From the NCBI GenBank assembly GCA_937881145.1, contig CALGFL010000015.1:1-5403 (forward strand): DNA of 5,403 bases, read 5' to 3'. Position numbers and translations under genes: made by a program. Shown piece by piece: positions 1-5,403 of this stretch (position 1 is its first letter; each line of letters starts with the position of its first letter). The notes beneath the pieces were generated by a model that searched no databases, was not told the DNA's origin, and saw only the letters and a list, made by a program, of their open reading frames with translations. This DNA comes from an uncultured Bordetella sp. GTDB taxonomy: Bacteria > Pseudomonadota > Gammaproteobacteria > Burkholderiales > Burkholderiaceae_B.

Positions 1-355
1 CGCGGGCCTGGATCAGGCCGCGCTCCAGAGCGAACGGCACGACGGCGGCGAGCATGTTGCCGCAGTTCGGCGTGGTGTCGACCTTGTCGCTCTCAGGCTG
101 CAGCTGGGCAAAGAGAAATTCCAGATCGACCCCCGGCGTGGTGCCCGGACGCACGATGCCGACCTTGCTGGTCAGCGGATGGGCCCCGCCCAGGCCGTCG
201 ATCTGGCGCTTGTCGGGCGAGCCCATGACGGCCAGCAGCACGCGGTCGCGCGCCGCGACGTCGGCCGGCAGATCGGATTCGAGGAAAAAAGGCCCGCGCG
301 AGGTGCCGCCCCGCATGAACAGGGCCGGAATAGGCTTTTGCATCATGCCATCCAT
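1..355 (-). CDS. galD: 4-oxalomesaconate tautomerase, PrpF/GalD family (partial, N-terminal 118 codons)
   Basis: Only the N-terminal third is present; the gene runs off the left edge, and family members are about 360 residues. PrpF-family proteins are cofactor-free isomerases with a diaminopimelate-epimerase-like fold. GalD/LigU members tautomerise 4-oxalomesaconate in gallate or protocatechuate 4,5-cleavage. Visible family motifs are MRGGTSRG (residues 14-21), a VMGSPDKRQIDGLGG block (43-57), LTSKV (61-65) and the NCGN motif (97-100), whose Cys98 matches the conserved active-site cysteine. The segment around NCGN and the following PFALERG resemble GalD more than PrpF of the methylcitrate cycle, but this is recalled similarity, not an alignment. 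The start is uncertain: ATGs at 355, 346 and 343 are all possible and none has a strong ribosome site. It is divergent from the LysR gene at 481, its likely regulator. Another PrpF-family isomerase activity remains possible. Confidence 0.8.
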   Translation of the reverse strand, partial: MDGMMQKPIPALFMRGGTSRGPFFLESDLPADVAARDRVLLAVMGSPDKRQIDGLGGAHPLTSKVGIVRPGTTPGVDLEFLFAQLQPESDKVDTTPNCGNMLAAVVPFALERGLIQAR

Positions 356-373
356 GACTACGACAATGACCGA

Positions 374-402
374 ATTATGGGCGCGGGCGGCGCCGCGAAT
401 AA
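374..402 (-). promoter_or_regulatory. candidate galD promoter
   Basis: Reading the minus strand, CATAAT (379 to 374) matches five of six bases of a sigma-70 -10 box. A poor -35 (TTATTC, 402 to 397) lies 17 bp upstream. The spacer contains a perfect 10-bp palindrome, GCGGCGCCGC (387-396). Transcription would start near 367, leaving a leader of about 12 nt before the ATG at 355. A weak -35 would suit an activator-dependent promoter. This is by-eye matching only. Confidence 0.3.
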
Positions 403-413
403 GGGCCTGGACC

Positions 414-441
414 TACTATCAGTTATGCTTAAACGATATAG
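414..441. promoter_or_regulatory. candidate LysR-type operator in the divergent region
   Basis: The only AT-rich part of the 125-bp intergenic region holds an interrupted dyad. TAT (424-426) and ATA (436-438) flank TT-A-AA (429-433), so 10 of the 12 outer/inner half-site bases around centre 431 pair. Outer arms CTATC (416-420) and GATATAG (435-441) give a second, looser symmetry. LysR-type proteins usually bind dyads with a T-N11-A core centred about 65 bp upstream of the target start site. Centre 431 is 64 bp upstream of the start site (about 367) predicted from the candidate galD -10. The canonical T-N11-A is not centred exactly on this dyad, so the assignment is tentative. Confidence 0.35.
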
Positions 442-480
442 CTCATTGCATCCCATGCCGATTTTTGGGTAAACCCTGAT

Positions 481-1395
481 ATGGATCTCAAACAGCTCGA
501 ATATTTTCTGCGCGTGGCCGAGCTGGGCAGTTTCACCCAGGCCTCGCATGCCTTGAACATCGCCCAGCCGGCCCTCAGCCGCCAGATCCGCATGCTGGAA
601 GTGGAGCTGCGCCAGAACCTGCTCAATCGCAACGGACGCGGCGTCACCACGACCGAGGCCGGCAAGCTGCTGCTCGAGCATTGCCGCGGCATCCTGCACC
701 AGGTCGACCGCGCCAAGGAAGACATGGGCCGCGTGCAGGGTGCCTTGGCCGGCCGCGTGGCGCTGGGCATCGCGCCCAGCGCTTCCAAAATGATGACCGT
801 GCAGCTCACGCGGCAGTTCCGCAAGCAGTTGCCCAACGCCACGCTGTCGATCAGCGAAGGCTTGTCGCTGGTCATGCAGGAATGGCTGCTGGCGGGGCGC
901 CTGGACATCGCCCTGCTCTACAACCCGTCGCCCTCGCCCGGCCTGGATCTGAGCCCCTTGACCAACGAGCTGCTGTATCTGGTCGGCCCGCGCGGGCCGC
1001 ATCCGTCGGACCAGCCGATGCCGCTGCGCACGCTGGCCAATATTCCGCTGGTGATCCCCAACCGGCCCAACACCATACGCATGCTGCTGGAATCGCAGAT
1101 GGCCCTGATCGGCTGCAAGCCGAACATCCGCCTGGAGATCGACGGCGTGCCCGCCATCCTCGACCTGGTGGCCGACGGCGCGGGCTATGCCGTCCTGACC
1201 GAGCACGCCATATTGACCTCGGCCCAGCCGGATCTCTATCACATCCGCCAGATCGTCCAGCCCGAGCTGCGCAGCCGCCTGTACCTGGCGACGGCGTCGG
1301 GCCGCATCACGACCCTGACGCAGAAAGCCATGCTCGACCTGATCCGCACCACCGCGCGCCAGGTCTATCCCGCCTCGATGATCCAGATGGACTGA
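481..1395 (+). CDS. LysR-family transcriptional regulator
   Basis: This is a 304-residue DNA-binding transcription factor of typical LysR length. The N-terminal winged helix-turn-helix is clear: MDLKQLEYFLRVAELGSFTQ opens the protein, and the recognition segment A-LNIAQPALSRQIRMLE (about residues 24-40) is followed by the wing and TEAGKLLL (59-65). Residues about 91-295 form the periplasmic-binding-like effector domain, including GRVALGIAPS (91-100), GRLDIALLYNP (139-149) and the GAGYAVLTEHAIL region (233-245). It resembles the NAC/GalR/CatR-like branch, whose members often control aromatic or organic-acid catabolism. The ATG at 481 is the only plausible start, because the frame upstream is closed by a TAG at 439 with no other ATG between; no good Shine-Dalgarno is present. 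Its position divergent from the galD-like gene suggests it regulates that gene and itself. The inducer is unknown; 4-oxalomesaconate-pathway acids are a guess. Confidence 0.93.
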   Translation: MDLKQLEYFLRVAELGSFTQASHALNIAQPALSRQIRMLEVELRQNLLNRNGRGVTTTEAGKLLLEHCRGILHQVDRAKEDMGRVQGALAGRVALGIAPSASKMMTVQLTRQFRKQLPNATLSISEGLSLVMQEWLLAGRLDIALLYNPSPSPGLDLSPLTNELLYLVGPRGPHPSDQPMPLRTLANIPLVIPNRPNTIRMLLESQMALIGCKPNIRLEIDGVPAILDLVADGAGYAVLTEHAILTSAQPDLYHIRQIVQPELRSRLYLATASGRITTLTQKAMLDLIRTTARQVYPASMIQMD

Positions 1396-1403
1396 GCGAG
1401 TCC
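1389..1403. terminator. short hairpin at convergent LysR/pobA ends (weak candidate)
   Basis: GGACT (1389-1393) and AGTCC (1399-1403) form a perfect 5-bp stem with a 5-nt loop, overlapping the LysR stop codon and reaching into the 15-bp gap before the pobA stop. A second small inverted repeat, TCCG/CGGA (1401-1410), overlaps it. There is no T tract on either strand, so this is not a standard intrinsic terminator. It may have no function. Confidence 0.15.
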
Positions 1404-1410
1404 GCACGGA

Positions 1411-3612
<2,202 letters not shown>

Positions 3613-3647
3613 CGCCGCAAGGCCAGCATGCGGCGATGTGCCGCCGC
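3613..3647. terminator. GC-rich inverted repeats between convergent pobR and arsC (weak bidirectional terminator candidate)
   Basis: Three short arms lie in the 60-bp convergent gap: CGCCGC (3613-3618), GCGGCG (3630-3635) and CGCCGC (3642-3647). The middle arm can pair with either neighbour, most compactly with the third across a 6-nt loop. No T run follows on either strand, so factor-independent termination is doubtful. The position between two converging stops is the main argument for a role. Confidence 0.3.
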
Positions 3648-3672
3648 AACAGGGCCAAGCCGCGCACCTTTA

Positions 3673-4500
3673 TCAGAATGCGATCGTGCGCGTCATCAGC
3701 ACGGCGCTGGCGGGGCACAGGTTTGATGCTTGCCGGGTAGCCAGGATGACTTGCGGCGCCTGTTCTCTGGCGATGGCCTGGAATCCGGCTCGCTCGAAAA
3801 ACGATGCAGCCGTCTGCGTCAGCAGCCAGGCCTGGCGGGCCCCCTGATCGTAGGCGCGGCGCTGCAGCAAAGCCAGCAGATTGCGGCCTATGCCCTGGTT
3901 CCTGCCGGCCGGCGGCACAACGACGGATCGCAGCAGCACGTCTTGCCCATTGCGCTCGAAACCGCCGTAGCCGATCTCGCGGCCGGCGAACGCGCGGTAG
4001 GCGTAGAAGGTCCGGCCGGCCTGAGCGAGATCGTCGGTGGGCAAGCCGGCATCGAGCAAGGCGGCCGCCAACCCGGGATCATCCCCGGCGATCTGTTCGT
4101 CGCGCAGAAAGGGAGAACCTTCTTCCTTGTTCACATCGACGGCAAGGCCGGGCTCCAGCAGATCGAGCGCCAGGTCGGAGGGACGGCACAATCTCGCGCC
4201 GCGCGCGGTGACGACAAAAGGCCGGTTGATCAGGATGGGATGCCGCAGCATGTGGTCGATGAGCTGCGCATCGGTGAGCGCCGGATCGTCCAGGCCCAGG
4301 TCCTTGTATGGCGTGCCCTTGACGCGCATTGCGCCGCGCACGGTCAGGCCCGCCTCGGATATCAGTGCCGCGAGGGTCTGGCGATCGGGCGGCGCGGCGA
4401 GGTATTCGATGACGGTGGGCTCGGCGCCGGCTGCGCGCAGCAGGGCCAGCACGTTGCGCGAGGTGCCGCAGTCGGGGTTGTGATAGATCGTGATGTTCAT
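3673..4500 (-). CDS. arsC: fused glutaredoxin-type arsenate reductase and ArsN2-like N-acetyltransferase
   Basis: This 275-residue protein has two domains. Residues 1 to about 130 are ArsC of the glutathione/glutaredoxin-coupled class, which reduces arsenate to arsenite: HNPDCGTSRN (7-16) holds catalytic Cys11, and Arg59, Arg93 and Arg106 match the arsenic-binding Arg60, Arg94 and Arg107 of plasmid R773 ArsC, a constant one-residue offset. Residues about 136-272 form a GNAT acetyltransferase: motif A is VVVPPAGRNQGIGRNLL (193-209), with the acetyl-CoA loop RNQGIG at 200-205, then FFERAGF (234-240) and an LCPASAV tail (261-267) typical of ArsN2. ArsN proteins acetylate organoarsenicals such as arsinothricin (shown for ArsN1); the substrate here is unknown. 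Start: ATG at 4500 gives the usual MNITIYHNP; a TTG at 4515 in frame overlaps the acr3 stop. It lies 11 bp downstream of acr3, so the two are probably cotranscribed. No frameshift is seen, so the fusion looks genuine. Confidence 0.92.
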   Translation of the reverse strand: MNITIYHNPDCGTSRNVLALLRAAGAEPTVIEYLAAPPDRQTLAALISEAGLTVRGAMRVKGTPYKDLGLDDPALTDAQLIDHMLRHPILINRPFVVTARGARLCRPSDLALDLLEPGLAVDVNKEEGSPFLRDEQIAGDDPGLAAALLDAGLPTDDLAQAGRTFYAYRAFAGREIGYGGFERNGQDVLLRSVVVPPAGRNQGIGRNLLALLQRRAYDQGARQAWLLTQTAASFFERAGFQAIAREQAPQVILATRQASNLCPASAVLMTRTIAF

Positions 4501-4511
4501 AGGACGGATCT

Positions 4512-5403
4512 TCAAACGGGTTTTGTCGTATTGCAGGCGTACCAGGCGCGGCTGCGGTTGACGACGCGCACCACCAGCAGCATCACCGGCACCTCGATCA
4601 GCACGCCCACCACGGTGGCCAGCGCCGCGCCGGATTGAAAACCGAACAGGCTGATAGCGGCGGCCACGGCCAGCTCGAAGAAATTGCTCGCGCCGATCAA
4701 GGCCGATGGACAGGCAACGTCATGTTGCTCGCCCAGGCGCCGATTGAGCCAATACGCCAGCGCCGAATTGAACAACACCTGGATGAGAATGGGCACGGCC
4801 AGCATGGCGATCACCCAGGGTTGCTCGATGATGGCCTGGCCCTGGAAGGCAAAGAGCAGCACCAGCGTCAGCAGCAATGCGCCGATGGACAGCGGGCCGA
4901 TGCGCGCCAGCGCGGCATCGAAGGCCGCCTGGCCGCGGCGCAGCAGCGCGCGGCGCCACAACTGGGCGAAGATCACCGGAATGACGATGTAGAGCGCCAC
5001 CGAGGTCAGCAGCGTGGCCCACGGTACGGTGATGGAAGACAGCCCCAGCAGCAACCCCACGATGGGTGCGAAGGCGAACACCATGATGGTGTCGTTCAGA
5101 GCTACCTGAGACAAGGTGAAAAGCGGATCGCCGCCGGCGAGCCGGCTCCACACGAACACCATGGCCGTGCATGGCGCGGCGGCCAGCAGGATCAGCCCCG
5201 CGACGTAGCTGTCGAGCTGCGCGGCAGGCAGCCACGGCGCGAACACCTGCCGCACGAACAGCCAGCCCAGGAACGCCATCGAGAAAGGCTTGACGGCCCA
5301 GTTCACGAACAGCGTGACGCCGATGCCGCGCCAGTGCCGGCGCACCTGGCCCAACGCGCCGAAGTCCACCTTGACGAGCATGGGGATGATCATCAGCCAG
5401 ATG
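4512..5403 (-). CDS. acr3: Acr3-type arsenite efflux permease (partial, N-terminus outside window)
   Basis: This inner-membrane transporter of the BART superfamily (Acr3, sometimes named ArsB) exports arsenite using the proton gradient. About 296 residues are visible; the frame is open through the right edge (IWL precedes MIIPMLVKVDF), so roughly the first 50 of about 350 residues, including the first transmembrane helix, are missing. MIIPML is therefore internal, not the start. Key features: the conserved Cys in APCTAMVFVW (codon at 5169-5171), then GGDPLFTLSQVALNDTIMV, and the conserved Glu in GASNFFELAVA (codon at 4674-4676). Both residues are known to be needed for arsenite transport by Acr3. 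At least seven hydrophobic helices can be picked out. The stop at 4512 is followed closely by the arsC fusion. The upstream part of the operon, probably with an arsR regulator, lies beyond the edge. Confidence 0.95.
   Translation of the reverse strand, partial: IWLMIIPMLVKVDFGALGQVRRHWRGIGVTLFVNWAVKPFSMAFLGWLFVRQVFAPWLPAAQLDSYVAGLILLAAAPCTAMVFVWSRLAGGDPLFTLSQVALNDTIMVFAFAPIVGLLLGLSSITVPWATLLTSVALYIVIPVIFAQLWRRALLRRGQAAFDAALARIGPLSIGALLLTLVLLFAFQGQAIIEQPWVIAMLAVPILIQVLFNSALAYWLNRRLGEQHDVACPSALIGASNFFELAVAAAISLFGFQSGAALATVVGVLIEVPVMLLVVRVVNRSRAWYACNTTKPV

Noticed and set aside
358..1407. 349-codon minus-strand open frame opposite the LysR gene
   Set aside because: The product is rich in Gln, Arg, Ala and His with no recognisable domain, which is typical of an antisense shadow of a GC-rich gene; the plus strand holds a clear LysR protein.
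3673..4500. ArsC-GNAT fusion as an artefact of a frameshift between two genes
   Set aside because: Both domains are intact and in one frame, with a natural ArsC C-terminal tail acting as linker and no stop or restart near residues 125-140.
3730..4638. 302-codon plus-strand frame opposite the arsC fusion and acr3 end
   Set aside because: Antisense shadow; the minus strand encodes two well-supported arsenic proteins over the same bases.
4512..5393. Acr3 as a complete 293-residue gene starting at MIIPML
   Set aside because: The frame continues upstream as IWL to the window edge, MIIPML is an internal Acr3 segment, and the first transmembrane helix would be missing.

Overview
The window is about 5.4 kb of GC-rich, densely coding proteobacterial chromosome. 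Codon use is strongly G/C at third positions. The gene set is an aromatic-acid catabolic regulator and enzyme block beside an acr3-type arsenic operon, which fits a betaproteobacterium of the Bordetella/Achromobacter (Alcaligenaceae) type. That placement is inference from composition and gene content, not from a marker gene.

Layout from left to right: (1) the first 118 codons of a minus-strand PrpF/GalD-type 4-oxalomesaconate tautomerase run off the left edge (355 to 1). (2) A 125-bp divergent intergenic region separates it from a plus-strand LysR-type regulator (481-1395). (3) Fifteen bases after that gene's stop, a convergent minus-strand pobA (4-hydroxybenzoate 3-monooxygenase, 2589 to 1411) ends. 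(4) A 117-bp divergent region with a direct repeat and an AT-rich stretch separates pobA from a plus-strand AraC-type regulator, most likely its activator PobR (2707-3612). (5) A 60-bp convergent gap with short GC-rich inverted repeats follows. (6) A minus-strand arsenic operon comes last: an acr3 arsenite permease, open at the right edge (5403 to 4512), followed 11 bp later by a fused arsenate reductase plus ArsN2-like N-acetyltransferase (4500 to 3673).

Functionally there are two modules. PobR/PobA would convert 4-hydroxybenzoate to protocatechuate. The LysR/GalD-like pair points to lower meta-cleavage chemistry, where 4-oxalomesaconate is an intermediate of gallate and protocatechuate 4,5-cleavage; the rest of that pathway would have to lie outside the window. 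In the arsenic module, the ArsC domain would reduce arsenate to arsenite, Acr3 would export arsenite, and the fused acetyltransferase domain may act on an arsenic compound.

No RNA genes, insertion sequences, CRISPR arrays, tandem repeat arrays or pseudogenes were seen, and no intergenic gap exceeds 125 bp. No wholly new system is evident. The items most worth a second look are the ArsC-GNAT fusion, the repeat between pobA and pobR, and the LysR-type dyad between galD and its regulator.
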